Shown piece by piece: positions 19,701 to 24,517 of a DNA stretch of 54,539 bases. Position 1 is the first letter of the stretch, and every line of letters starts with the position of its first letter. Source of the stretch: a virus; IMG/VR virus record IMGVR_UViG_3300032214_000203, positions 1 to 54,539 of that record, one strand, 5' to 3'. The notes below the pieces were generated by a model, which saw only the letters and a program-made list of their open reading frames with translations, was not told where the DNA came from and searched no databases. The translations under genes were made by a program, and so were the position numbers.

Positions 19701-20126
19701 CGCTTCGTGCAGCGCACGGCAGAACTTCCTGTCCGCGTTTACGAAGAGGGTCTGAATGACGAACTCTACCGAGAGGTGCCGTTCGTTCGTAAGATCATTG
19801 GCAGCGTATCGACTCGCGAAGACTACGGTCGCTACATCGAAAAGCGCAATGCGATCTTGCTGGCAGGGGATGAAATCAAAGAGGCCATCGACAATCAGGA
19901 TCGTGAGCGCGCGCTTGCTGCTCGTGAAGAGTTTGCCGAAGAGCTTCGCTATCTTCCCCGCGTTCGTGCAATCGACAACGCGATCCGTCAGGTGAACCAG
20001 CAAATGAACAAGCTGCGCGACAACCGCAACATGCCCGATGAGCAAAAGCAGGCTATCATGGATCGTCTCGATGAGCGCAAGCAGGCGCTGATCTTGCGTG
20101 GCAATCAAATCCTGATGGACTACTGA
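10764..20126 (+). CDS. giant 3,120-residue polyvalent protein with metallopeptidase-like HEVVH
   Basis: The largest gene of the window, starting with GTG. Visible parts: a short N-terminal module (SYSVRIAGDVPTAEEQQRI); a glycine-zipper hydrophobic segment at about 153-196; coiled coil at about 560-720; a zinc-peptidase signature HEVVH at 779-783 with a downstream EEAFAEMF helix (E842/E846) that could supply the third ligand; many further uncharacterised domains; and near residue 2580 NTSYNPEFFITNFLRDLQAA, resembling the LPD38-type domain of large polyvalent proteins. Such proteins are packaged and injected with phage DNA. Which activities remain is unknown. The 3' end overlaps the convergent gene by 7 nt with no terminator seen. 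Confidence 0.8.
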   Translation: MGIISVQSPTTGGSYSVRIAGDVPTAEEQQRIDAYLAQQDATFARTASQLFPSVAPAEAPEAPVEEDDGTAIGRGFQRGLQGIRSLTGTTIEEAGRALGLEGVQEFGRGMETAAEEEFRKLQEVRARTGLYDVEDLSSALTYGGETFGEQAPILAQTLAGTAAGAAIGSAVPIVGTGIGAVVGGAIASLPLLFGGNVQRQEEQVAAGELDEVSVQRALATAIPQAALEGIAGRILAFTPLRPGVGNVWARAGKGGAAGVVAEVPTEITQQLLERAQAGLPIDSDDAIKEYVEAGVAAGILGGPIGAAGGVVQRDVAPKELDDDYKELALEGDRRIKFAEETERQIAEDRAKALASAGIDPDAPLGIEGPQQRLALPAPETVDIAPETAIADEEFANLSFNKAQYERVLQQVKADITSGKKINIPAIQQRVKADMPDVTVPKVRDIMKELQARDFVVENPVAKKNKYVAKNALAPEVNTPDVSYRRQIDTAADFIKADQSKLERLRYDLQAAEAYGRDLNGNKVTPDQVNAEIARTEQGIAKSQQSIELANQRLKTLGRDTHVPRIEKVGLPPSMKAVPVAEATPDALRPRFEAQQSAIRGMKEQITSVNKQVSKLNENAKKRTLSSIELDRMQKLQQQQAELSTRLGEAQANLKTPEKIFQEAKGEQFREQERQREIERKLIAARARAAADQVKAQEDQGVSPISSAFNAKQANVLKSLQTRLNNLGLKDVKLEGAQRIEGAEGMFDPVTKVLSLGMGLYDPKMTDQQLFDATSEVMNHEVVHALRAMGLFKPNEMKTLERFAEKTKYVKRTKDGTQKRNYTYLDRANKLYPDLTPTQQKEEAFAEMFRDYTAGRLKLGGGPRAFFEKIKKFFKALIGANVDQGFTRVEDIFQGIRRGEIGARDRVAPAAPAAQPAAAAPMQSRIPATEEDIRPQQDIRMPINPNLPNDQVRAQIQRLTDQNRPLVKRLIKRIDERFGTKSGDNVKDLSKVTQKARRPSILAAKPWHDVSHIRDSYRFKTVVDDFRNVPAIFDELLADGVGLVKIDTNKLFAPKEWGWRIIAFDLRMPNGQLVEWYLPLKELEAEKKAKGHLIFEEWRNKTQEELSAQRDEYFASIRRSYEGYDQAFQAALDRMGVSRQEAEASWRSAESSLLDAARNARRSSGVGISSAASAETGLTAPSMVRTAVEPSAPYMMARPVPSSTSAKASAIVSTSDDYMPDAPAEERPLFSRLPRSSMVAGLRDFIKNNPDGFTIDSTTFDPAAGGFVVAPLKEAEIIVGESLPEEVLLGYIEDNKDIARAINRPVYLGGWFDSQSQQYFLDNTLIVPTAEEALYIAEAADQLAIFDLNNFEEIRTNAGIERLKQSGTYRGDAAVGYQRNLAEVGRRFAQARDQRRARIQEQLVGGLERPRQSRLVVPLTPEQRSASIIDYLNPNTGKPLFKKKPGSETLVSFANKLLELRGTRTYDIVNSEADRREIAQIMAAEAEAALLSSRDALGWYDSTLKLAKQILYPVYPEISPTRPDGTPNRMHDPAAEHAFDYATAVTSNGMAVVDNYQFASEQYDAWKASPDGKFPVVGKGDQGGSMLSAFEFWNALVDVGYDSNQISQLLTTQLPRSEVNNILKEVFGVRRLADLPVQADTKEEADTVVSVAYVIGPKIGNGFYQNLRGNFNPLTMDRWWMRFVNRITGNPLVIHTEESLGNTFNKLWNYVSNPDGLTNMERDILRRAQENLNMTKLERSDIALLSSEMDKVWNKEFFNKAYNDKLRDLQNEGMDFEIVKGSVRGPDAERVKRLAREARPEKPAMSKAATTLVKKLKPSLEEAPRNAPDRTAMRDAANRAREILRRDLGVELTNADFQALMWYAEKRIFDAGGVKRGRGEDNDYADGAIAIAKAKGISDAKIEAALPEAERGRVRGVESQLAGDQDAGGRVGELVREPEAGDFFAPRRLTLVPEDDTIEANMTPRERAEVRQALQGAEIDQEMPRQMYSRMPVAEAYMPTRAPVDNKAGPTPIYGSIMERGRLLPVVLPKGSHRVYESGIEVGNGLFHIQQRQHDRELVENSKYKRVENAIYDLMRRWQNQGYEDGESVVGYNSRDGIVLEWRNNLAFSSPPLLLVLERGSEVQGAPLRDAYYVKTFFPVLKKKDRAAPERKAQQQRLYSRLYSTTATLAPQVKAKTLKLDYARAADFLAKGLRVVVTPDKAQAAADTILRKFQDNMLPVGRMIQELQAKGLTITDAMDTYLKEELYHGVVGNELNRREEGIYKDALNAVKALNVNAGMLDGLQRASDAASGTGDGFVKQARQSAGSDKLALAEAYLYAKHAKERNAYIRTIDPKNDSGSGMQDAEADAILRWFSSLDASNAAAIANLNTAARGIVADTNRVRVDSGLIPDQFDQIVDEDGQVINRPEYDFFVPLRGIYDPEAAESDGTTSAAGGQLFGGRGRPDPRALGRYKYATDVLANLINQNQQSVSRGERNKVGQSFLELLRANPSMTKAYAEILTKTPKRRALRSGRVREITNFAAAQDPNIFVVKEDGKDVYVELFNPNLGAALKGDNGVGAGALGYIVRSMGMVNRYLSNINTSYNPEFFITNFLRDLQAAGVNIQQFDEQGLTTQIVKDVRKALAGIKRSIRNKDDSSEWSQIYRDFVNAGGQNVTNQMSTVADQMDNIRSLVGDISDKGARGRWNQVKNSFVGKGAGSLLSFIEDYNTVVENGIRVATYKTLLDRGFTRERAAQAARNVTVNFAKGGEYKSFLNAFYLFYNASLQGSFALLNAALRSRKVQGIWAGVIAAGFLQDQLNALLSDEDEDEDKQYDKIPDYILEHNFILPDPFGFTDRSYIAIPMPYGLNMAHNIGRATSRALRGEYDAGEATGSIVGNIVDTINPLGGSESFANFVAPTVVDPFIDIIENEDFADKPIFKEAFPGDRGPDSQRYWATTNPSAIWVAQNINSLTGGTSAIPGFIDASPDVLNFWLEFATGGVGRFVQRTAELPVRVYEEGLNDELYREVPFVRKIIGSVSTREDYGRYIEKRNAILLAGDEIKEAIDNQDRERALAAREEFAEELRYLPRVRAIDNAIRQVNQQMNKLRDNRNMPDEQKQAIMDRLDERKQALILRGNQILMDY
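14177..14392 (-). CDS. possible antisense gene nested in the giant protein gene
   Basis: A 71-residue frame on the strand opposite the giant gene. It has an ideal Shine-Dalgarno (GGAGGT) 7 nt before its ATG and a balanced composition (MAEAFALVEDGTGRAIIYGA at the front, then AVRTMDGAVKPVSALAAEE). Over the same interval the giant protein itself reads as Ser/Ala-rich low complexity (SSGVGISSAASAETG, then SSTSAKASAIVSTS). That is what one expects if the antisense frame is, or once was, the coding strand. No promoter was identified. It could also be chance. Confidence 0.35.
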   Translation of the reverse strand: MAEAFALVEDGTGRAIIYGADGSTAVRTMDGAVKPVSALAAEEIPTPDDLRAFRAASSNELSALLQEASAS

Positions 20127-20599
20127 GCCAGCTTAGGAAACCAGCGAACGTCAAAGATGTAACTGTCTTTGGCGTTTCCTTGTGTGTCGTCCACGCGCGT
20201 CTGGTATTTGTGCAAGTGAACTTTTCCAGATCGCACCATGCGTTCTAGACGGGTCATGTCTGCCCAGTGGGTGCCCTGATAGTCAGGGTACTGCACGTCC
20301 AGTATGATGATAATGTTGGGATACAACTGGTAATACCGACGCAGGTCTTTCCTGTTAATGGAGACCGCGTAGGTCGGTGGTATCCCGAACATTCTTTCGG
20401 AATAAATCCACGGCGTGGTCAGTGTCTTGAGATCGCATGGCATGTCGATGCGCATGTCGTAGGTGAAGATGTCCTGCTCTTTGGCAGGGTTCATCCTCAC
20501 CTGTACGTCATTGAACCTGCGCTCTGCGACAAACTTATCTTCAAGCTTGCGACCGCCTTGGCACCATAGGTACTTGTCGTTGAAGTCATCAAACATCAT
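20120..20599 (-). CDS. unknown protein, possibly PD-(D/E)XK-fold
   Basis: About 159 residues from the ATG that overlaps the end of the HTH gene (a second ATG 9 nt upstream is possible). A central pattern of an acidic strand (YDMRIDMPCDLKTL, with D..DLK) and a hydrophobic strand (YPNIIIILDVQY) is suggestive of a restriction-endonuclease-like core, but no family was recognised. It is the last gene of the leftward recombination operon and overlaps the end of the giant gene by 7 nt. An imperfect palindrome copy (GTGCAAGTGAAC plus TTTT) falls inside it at 20210-20221. Confidence 0.55.
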   Translation of the reverse strand: MMFDDFNDKYLWCQGGRKLEDKFVAERRFNDVQVRMNPAKEQDIFTYDMRIDMPCDLKTLTTPWIYSERMFGIPPTYAVSINRKDLRRYYQLYPNIIIILDVQYPDYQGTHWADMTRLERMVRSGKVHLHKYQTRVDDTQGNAKDSYIFDVRWFPKLAQ

Positions 20600-20789
20600 T
20601 GACGGCATCACCGCCCTTGCCTTCGATCCACGCCACGATATCGCTGTATCTCCAGCGCGTGAGGCGGGGCCCAAGGTTTATGGCTTTGGGAAATGATGCA
20701 TCCTCTCTGATGATCTTGCGTAGGGTTTTTGTGTGGATCATCGTCATCTCAGAGAGCTTCTGGATGTCGATCAGTTTTGTTTCTTCCAT
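20589..20789 (-). CDS. AlpA-like helix-turn-helix DNA-binding protein
   Basis: A 66-residue protein: LSEMTMIHTKTLRKIIRED fits the helix-turn-helix, FPKAINLGPRLTRWRYSDIV the wing, and VAWIEG the closing helix of the AlpA/excisionase-like MerR-type family. Such proteins are small phage transcription regulators or recombination directionality factors; with no integrase in view, regulation is likelier (inference). It overlaps both neighbours, so it is translated with the recombination operon. It is one candidate binder for the repeated palindromes. Confidence 0.75.
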   Translation of the reverse strand: MEETKLIDIQKLSEMTMIHTKTLRKIIREDASFPKAINLGPRLTRWRYSDIVAWIEGKGGDAVNDV

Positions 20790-21220
20790 ACTCTGAAGTC
20801 CTCTCTTAGCTCTTCAAACTTTCTGCGTGCCTCTGGGTTGTCACGAAACTCTGTTCGCGAAGCTATCCCACAATAATCTCGAACAGCCTTTATGGCCGCA
20901 GGTTCCATGTTGCGAGGATCGTAAGACCCCACAAGGCCAACACCAACGAGGTAGGCGGCGAACTCTGCATTGCGGCACAGCAAACCTGCTGATGCAATCA
21001 GCCGCTCCACACGCTGCTGTTCTTCTCGCGTCTCTGGCTCATCGTGGTCGTTCAGGCGAACCATAGCGACCATGTATCTAGTGCCCACCCAGTCGGTATG
21101 AAGTTCCGGCGGGCAGTCGTTGGGGTGTACATTCAGTCGCAGCACAATGCCGTTTCTGTCTTGCGACATGGACACCTTCACAGCCTCGAACCCAATGGCT
21201 GCATCTCTGAGGTTACTCAT
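20771..21220 (-). CDS. unknown phage protein of the recombination operon
   Basis: 149 residues from an ATG preceded by GGGAG and overlapping the stop of the HNH-type gene. The segment VLRLNVHPNDCPPEL then WVGTRYMVAMVRLND is a pattern I associate with a widespread phage family of unknown role found in replication/recombination blocks. A C-terminal helical domain follows (EFRDNPEARRKFEELREDF). A longer form starting at 21298 has no RBS support. A perfect GTTC-N4-GAAC copy at 21050-21061 lies in the coding region, without the TTTT flank. Confidence 0.65.
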   Translation of the reverse strand: MSNLRDAAIGFEAVKVSMSQDRNGIVLRLNVHPNDCPPELHTDWVGTRYMVAMVRLNDHDEPETREEQQRVERLIASAGLLCRNAEFAAYLVGVGLVGSYDPRNMEPAAIKAVRDYCGIASRTEFRDNPEARRKFEELREDFRVWKKQN

Positions 21221-21494
21221 TGTACTTCTCCCAGTTCTGTTTGGCCCATTCGATTGCGTCGATACCTTCCAAGTCCCACCACGTTTGTTCGTCTCCAAAA
21301 TGGTGCAGCTTCATATGGCAATCGTGGCACAGAGGCACGGCCCAGTTATCTCCCGTTTTGTAGCCTACACCACGCCGCTCCCCACGTTGCAGATGGTGCG
21401 CCTCTGCGCCACGCCTGCAGACCAAGCACGGGGCACCGCGCAAGGTCTTCAGGTAGTTCTCATCCCGAACTTTGTTTTGTTTCGGGATGAGCAT
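21213..21494 (-). CDS. HNH-type (DUF968-like) endonuclease
   Basis: A 93-residue protein with CLVC, then AEAHHL, a KTGDNWAVPLCHDCHMKLHH segment and a WW pair near the end. Two Cys pairs and clustered histidines match DUF968/Ref-like phage nucleases of the HNH superfamily, associated with recombination. All expected metal and catalytic residues appear present. It begins 2 nt after the stop of the upstream gene with only a weak RBS, so coupling is likely. Confidence 0.75.
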   Translation of the reverse strand: MLIPKQNKVRDENYLKTLRGAPCLVCRRGAEAHHLQRGERRGVGYKTGDNWAVPLCHDCHMKLHHFGDEQTWWDLEGIDAIEWAKQNWEKYNE

Positions 21495-21496
21495 TC

Positions 21497-21982
21497 TTAA
21501 AATGGACTCGGTGATGGCCCATTTTTAGTCATATGGAACCTTGTCTTGTTGCGTATCTTCATGAACTTTTTCTCTGCCAACTCGAACCAATCCGGTGCGT
21601 AGTTTGCAGACGTAGAACCGCCACGCATGACGCTGTCGAAGAGTTCAATGCGATCTGCTTTGTTCATGACGTTGTACTTCTTCGCGAAGTACGACGCCGT
21701 CAGGAACTTATCAAACCACTCCACATCGTCAGTCACAATGAAGTTCAACTCACCGAAACGAAGCGACGTAAAACTGCAAGAATGAAGGGCGACGTACTCC
21801 GCGATGTTCTCTGGCGGCTCGAAGCCCAACTCTTTGAGAGACCTAACTGCTTGCTTCGCGTCGTTGCACAGAACCAGATAGTCGTCGTCCGTGTCTGTCG
21901 GCGGTGGGTTGCATGTGCGCCTGCTACCGACAGGCACCATGACGTAGTCGCCGTCACTGAGTTGCTCGATGATCGATGTCAT
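21497..21982 (-). CDS. polymerase-beta-like nucleotidyltransferase candidate
   Basis: A 161-residue protein with VGSRRTCNPPPTDTDDDYLVL, which fits the GS...DxD signature of the pol-beta nucleotidyltransferase superfamily (Gly-Ser near residue 18 and an acidic DTDDD cluster near 29-33). A third acidic residue on a later strand is plausible in FGELNFIVTDD. Function in phages is unknown; nucleotide transfer to RNA, protein or small molecules is possible. Preceded by AGGTGAAG. It sits in the recombination operon between the SSB-like and HNH genes. Confidence 0.5.
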   Translation of the reverse strand: MTSIIEQLSDGDYVMVPVGSRRTCNPPPTDTDDDYLVLCNDAKQAVRSLKELGFEPPENIAEYVALHSCSFTSLRFGELNFIVTDDVEWFDKFLTASYFAKKYNVMNKADRIELFDSVMRGGSTSANYAPDWFELAEKKFMKIRNKTRFHMTKNGPSPSPF

Positions 21983-21989
21983 GCTTCAC

Positions 21990-22289
21990 CTAAAATGGGA
22001 TATCATCATTGAGGTCGTTGCTCGGCGGTGCCTGATACCTAGTGACGGCCTGCTGTGTGCGCTCGCGCATGACGCTAACCTTCACCGACAGGAAGGTCTT
22101 GCCGCTCTTGGATGTCTTGCGCCATCCCACAAGGTTTACCTTTGGGTGATCGCCTCCGCTCTGCATCTGTTGATACAGATCGCGGACGGTCTCCGCGTCG
22201 ATCTCCAAGTTGCCAGTGTAGTCGGGTTGCTTGTCGCTCTGCTTGCGGTCATTGGCAAACAGAACGCCGGATGCTGGGAATTGGCTCAT
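21990..22289 (-). CDS. single-stranded DNA-binding-like protein
   Basis: A 99-residue protein with a beta-rich body (KVNLVGWRKTSKSGKTFLSV then KVSVMRE) and an acidic end NDDIPF. That end is very close to the DDDIPF tip of bacterial SSB, which recruits partner proteins. The body resembles the small DUF736-like phage family. Its place directly after the annealing protein fits an SSB feeding recombination and replication. ATGA overlap with the annealing protein gene. Confidence 0.55.
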   Translation of the reverse strand: MSQFPASGVLFANDRKQSDKQPDYTGNLEIDAETVRDLYQQMQSGGDHPKVNLVGWRKTSKSGKTFLSVKVSVMRERTQQAVTRYQAPPSNDLNDDIPF

Positions 22290-23026
22290 GATGCTTCTCC
22301 TTGGAAATGAGCTTTGCGTGCTTTGAACGTCGCCAGCACCTGCTCATGCAGGGATGGGGACGCATTCTTTAGTTGGTTGAGAACGCCAACGTTCAACGAC
22401 CAGACCTTCTTCAGTTCCTCTTCGTCTTTGGTGAAGTGGTTAACGACCTCGCACATAACGTCCGCCACCATATCCCATCCCTTTGTCTTGCGCTCATCGC
22501 CCTCGACGCCCTTTACCGATGGCGTCTGAGGCTCAGGCTGCGGTGGAGCGGGTGCTGTGGCTGCGGGTGCCGTCACCATAGCGGCGGCAGACTTGGCCTT
22601 CTGCGGTGCCTCTGCGGGGCTCTGCGGTGCATCCTCGCTTTGGGGCAGGTCTTCGCCCGCGTAGATGTAATGCCCAAGGCCGTGGTAGCTGATCGCTTTG
22701 GCGAGTGCCCGCTGCATCGCAGTGTTGATGGCGAAGCTGTCTGGCTTCACGACCGCCTTGTTCTTGTAGTCAAGGACGGGGAAAAGTTCAGTCGCACTAA
22801 TTCCGTCCACCGTCACGGTGACCTGCACATAGGCAAAGCCATTGGCGTCGATGATGTACGGCATGCCGTTAGGCTGGATGTGCTTCTCGAAGGTCGCGTC
22901 AGGATAGTTATCCTTCAGCACGCCCCACGCCCACGCCCAAGACAGGTAGGTCAGGCCGTTCTTCTTCTCCGTGTGATCGTTGACGTTTATCTTGGAGAGA
23001 GTTTCCCATGCGGATTTTTTAGTCAT
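22286..23026 (-). CDS. single-strand annealing protein candidate (DUF1071 / Sak3-like)
   Basis: A 246-residue protein. Residues 1-115 carry DUF1071 landmarks: WETLSKINVNDH, LTYLSWAWAWG, YPDATF, AINTAMQRALAKAISYHGLG and YIYAGEDLP. The family is considered a Rad52-superfamily annealing protein. An Ala/Pro/Gln linker (about 125-165) leads to a short helical C-terminal domain. It would pair with the upstream RecB-like nuclease as an exonuclease/annealase system. The stop of the nuclease overlaps its start. Confidence 0.75.
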   Translation of the reverse strand: MTKKSAWETLSKINVNDHTEKKNGLTYLSWAWAWGVLKDNYPDATFEKHIQPNGMPYIIDANGFAYVQVTVTVDGISATELFPVLDYKNKAVVKPDSFAINTAMQRALAKAISYHGLGHYIYAGEDLPQSEDAPQSPAEAPQKAKSAAAMVTAPAATAPAPPQPEPQTPSVKGVEGDERKTKGWDMVADVMCEVVNHFTKDEEELKKVWSLNVGVLNQLKNASPSLHEQVLATFKARKAHFQGEAS

Positions 23027-23921
23027 TGGTTTTCCACCCTTTGAATTGTTCGCAGAACTCAGCGACGGAACAGTAGTTGCCCTCGCATCGTGTCAGTTCG
23101 CCTCTGCGGAATTGGATTTCAAACTTGTCCTTTCCGCTCTGCTCTTCGACGTAGGCTTTGGCCTCGTCCATGCTGCCGCACAGCTTGGTCGCTCTCTTGG
23201 CACCCACCTTATGCACCGCCCACTGGCTGGGCTTTGCCCACTGCTCTTGCTCATTGCACATCGCCATGCGGTCGTAGAGATCGTACTCCGCCTGCGCCCC
23301 CTGATGCAGGGTGATGCGGTCGATGATGTAATCTTCCCGCTCCTTGGCGCTCCACAGCGGCAGATCAACGATCACCACCGGGGACTGAGGGTACTCGCTG
23401 TCGAACTCAGCCTTCTTGCGCTGCCAATCCCTCAAGACAGCGCAGATGCGAATGCCGCTGACCTTCTTCTGTCGGTTGGTGCCGTTGTTGGAGTTCTCCA
23501 CCAGCCAAGCGTAGCAGTTCTGTTGCTTGACCCACTCGTCCTTCCCAAGGATCACCGACCACGCGGATGTAACCTTGTAGTCCGTGATCTGAACGGTGCC
23601 GTCGGGAAGAACCTCTTGGTGGTCAAGTGCCCCAGACAAAGTCCAGCCCGCTGCCTCTGCGTAGAGACGCTCTTCCATCATGACGTGGCTGGGATCGTCG
23701 GCACTCTCAAGGACGTGATGCACAGCGGTGCCGAACAAAGCCCAGATCATATCTGATGCGTCGGTCTCAAGCTGATCCTTGTGCTTGTCGCGCATCAAGC
23801 GCACACGCGGCGAGTCGATGAGCGTGGTGACGCTGATGTCAGCCTTGCCCTTCGTGTACTTGTCGTTCCGCGCAAAGTTGTAAAAGGCGTCGGGCAGGTT
23901 GAACCTGTTCGTGATTTTCAT
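23019..23921 (-). CDS. PD-(D/E)XK exonuclease, RecB/Cas4-like
   Basis: 300 residues from the ATG that follows GGAG (a start 33 nt upstream lacks an RBS). Motifs in order: GTAVHHVLE (motif I His), SGALDHQEV (Asp), ITDYKV (catalytic D-x-K) and QQNCYAWLV (Q-x3-Y). The C-terminal RCEGNYCSVAEFC supplies three of the cysteines typical of Cas4/AddB iron-sulfur clusters; a fourth could lie upstream. Likely resects DNA ends for the adjacent annealing protein. It is the first gene of the leftward operon, 23 nt downstream of a good promoter. Confidence 0.8.
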   Translation of the reverse strand: MKITNRFNLPDAFYNFARNDKYTKGKADISVTTLIDSPRVRLMRDKHKDQLETDASDMIWALFGTAVHHVLESADDPSHVMMEERLYAEAAGWTLSGALDHQEVLPDGTVQITDYKVTSAWSVILGKDEWVKQQNCYAWLVENSNNGTNRQKKVSGIRICAVLRDWQRKKAEFDSEYPQSPVVIVDLPLWSAKEREDYIIDRITLHQGAQAEYDLYDRMAMCNEQEQWAKPSQWAVHKVGAKRATKLCGSMDEAKAYVEEQSGKDKFEIQFRRGELTRCEGNYCSVAEFCEQFKGWKTND

Positions 23922-23943
23922 TGATGTCTCCGCTTTTTTTTGT

Positions 23944-23973
23944 ACTCTAACCACACATAGAAATTGATGTCAA
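23944..23973 (-). promoter_or_regulatory. sigma-70-type promoter for the leftward recombination operon
   Basis: On the minus strand a perfect -35 TTGACA (23968-23973) and a -10 TAGAGT (23944-23949, 4/6 matches) are separated by 18 bp. It lies in the 63-bp divergent gap between the nuclease and RusA genes, so host RNA polymerase could drive this operon early (inference). Confidence 0.5.
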
Positions 23974-23984
23974 CAGGGGTATAT

Positions 23985-24386
23985 ATGGTGTACGAAGAGA
24001 TAACATTTACTATACTTGGTGAGCCAGCCTCTAAGGCCAACAGCCGAAAGGCCGTGATGTTTGGTAAGCGCCCTGCTTTTATCAAGTCGGACAAGGCGCG
24101 GGGGTATGTCAATGTGTTCGCAGCCCAGTGCCCCAAGCTTGCAGTGCCCTTCGAAGAAGATGTTCGCGTGGAGATGTTGATCTACTACGCATCCCGTCGC
24201 CCCGATCTGGACGAGAGCCTGATCCTCGACTGCATGCAGGGCCCGATCTACCTCAACGACAGGCAGGTCAAACAGAAGATGATCTACTGGGGTTTGGACA
24301 AGGCGAACCCACGCACAGTCATCAGGGTGAGTGCCGTCGAAAAAATTCCATCTCACCTATTACTAAAGCCGGAAGACGTTATGTAG
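23985..24386 (+). CDS. rusA: RusA-like Holliday junction resolvase
   Basis: 133 residues from an ATG with AGGGGT six bases upstream. RusA landmarks: FTILGEPASKANSRK (nucleic-acid-binding front), RRPDLDESLILDCMQG (the paired acidic residues) and IYLNDRQVKQK (third Asp). It resolves branched DNA made by recombination and replication. The last codons and the TAG stop are part of the first box of the repeated control module (24366-24418), so the module has overwritten or co-evolved with the gene end. Divergent to the exonuclease operon. Confidence 0.8.
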   Translation: MVYEEITFTILGEPASKANSRKAVMFGKRPAFIKSDKARGYVNVFAAQCPKLAVPFEEDVRVEMLIYYASRRPDLDESLILDCMQGPIYLNDRQVKQKMIYWGLDKANPRTVIRVSAVEKIPSHLLLKPEDVM

Positions 24387-24428
24387 ATTATCTATAAGTC
24401 GGAAGACGTAGTAGGTATATATATATAA
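24366..24428 (+). repeat. control module A: two CGGAAGACGT boxes 30 bp apart plus AT tail
   Basis: CGGAAGACGT at 24370-24379 and 24400-24409, followed by TAGGTATATATATATA. Over 53 bp (24366-24418) it is identical at 46 positions to module B at 37927-37979, in the same orientation, and both sit ahead of a rightward operon. No convincing -35/-10 pair was found in it; it may bind an activator or a phage-specific polymerase. Confidence 0.7.
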
Positions 24429-24490
24429 CTCTAAGTATAAGGCGAGATCGAACGACCTCGTTGACGGGCACCCCCAGCATCTCTTAGGAT

Positions 24491-24517
24491 GGTTCGGTCA
24501 GAGTTGGAGACCGAGCC
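24491..24517 (+). promoter_or_regulatory. translation-initiation hairpin abutting the primase-helicase start
   Basis: GGTTCGGTC and GACCGAGCC form a 9-bp stem (one G-T pair) around a 9-nt loop, ending at the base before the GTG start at 24518. The Shine-Dalgarno GGAG (24506-24509) lies at the loop/stem edge. Folding would limit ribosome access; a protein binding the loop could repress translation, as in known phage operators of this geometry (inference). Confidence 0.5.

Noticed and set aside
19011-20108. 365-codon open frame on the minus strand
   Set aside because: Antisense of the conserved C-terminal part of the giant protein; no RBS and no domain.
20589-20789. Excisionase implying a temperate phage
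   Set aside because: The AlpA-like fold also serves as a transcription regulator, and no integrase, attachment site or repressor gene was found.
22373-23756. Long plus-strand frames opposite the annealing protein and nuclease genes
   Set aside because: The minus-strand genes have clear family motifs, RBSs and coupled starts.
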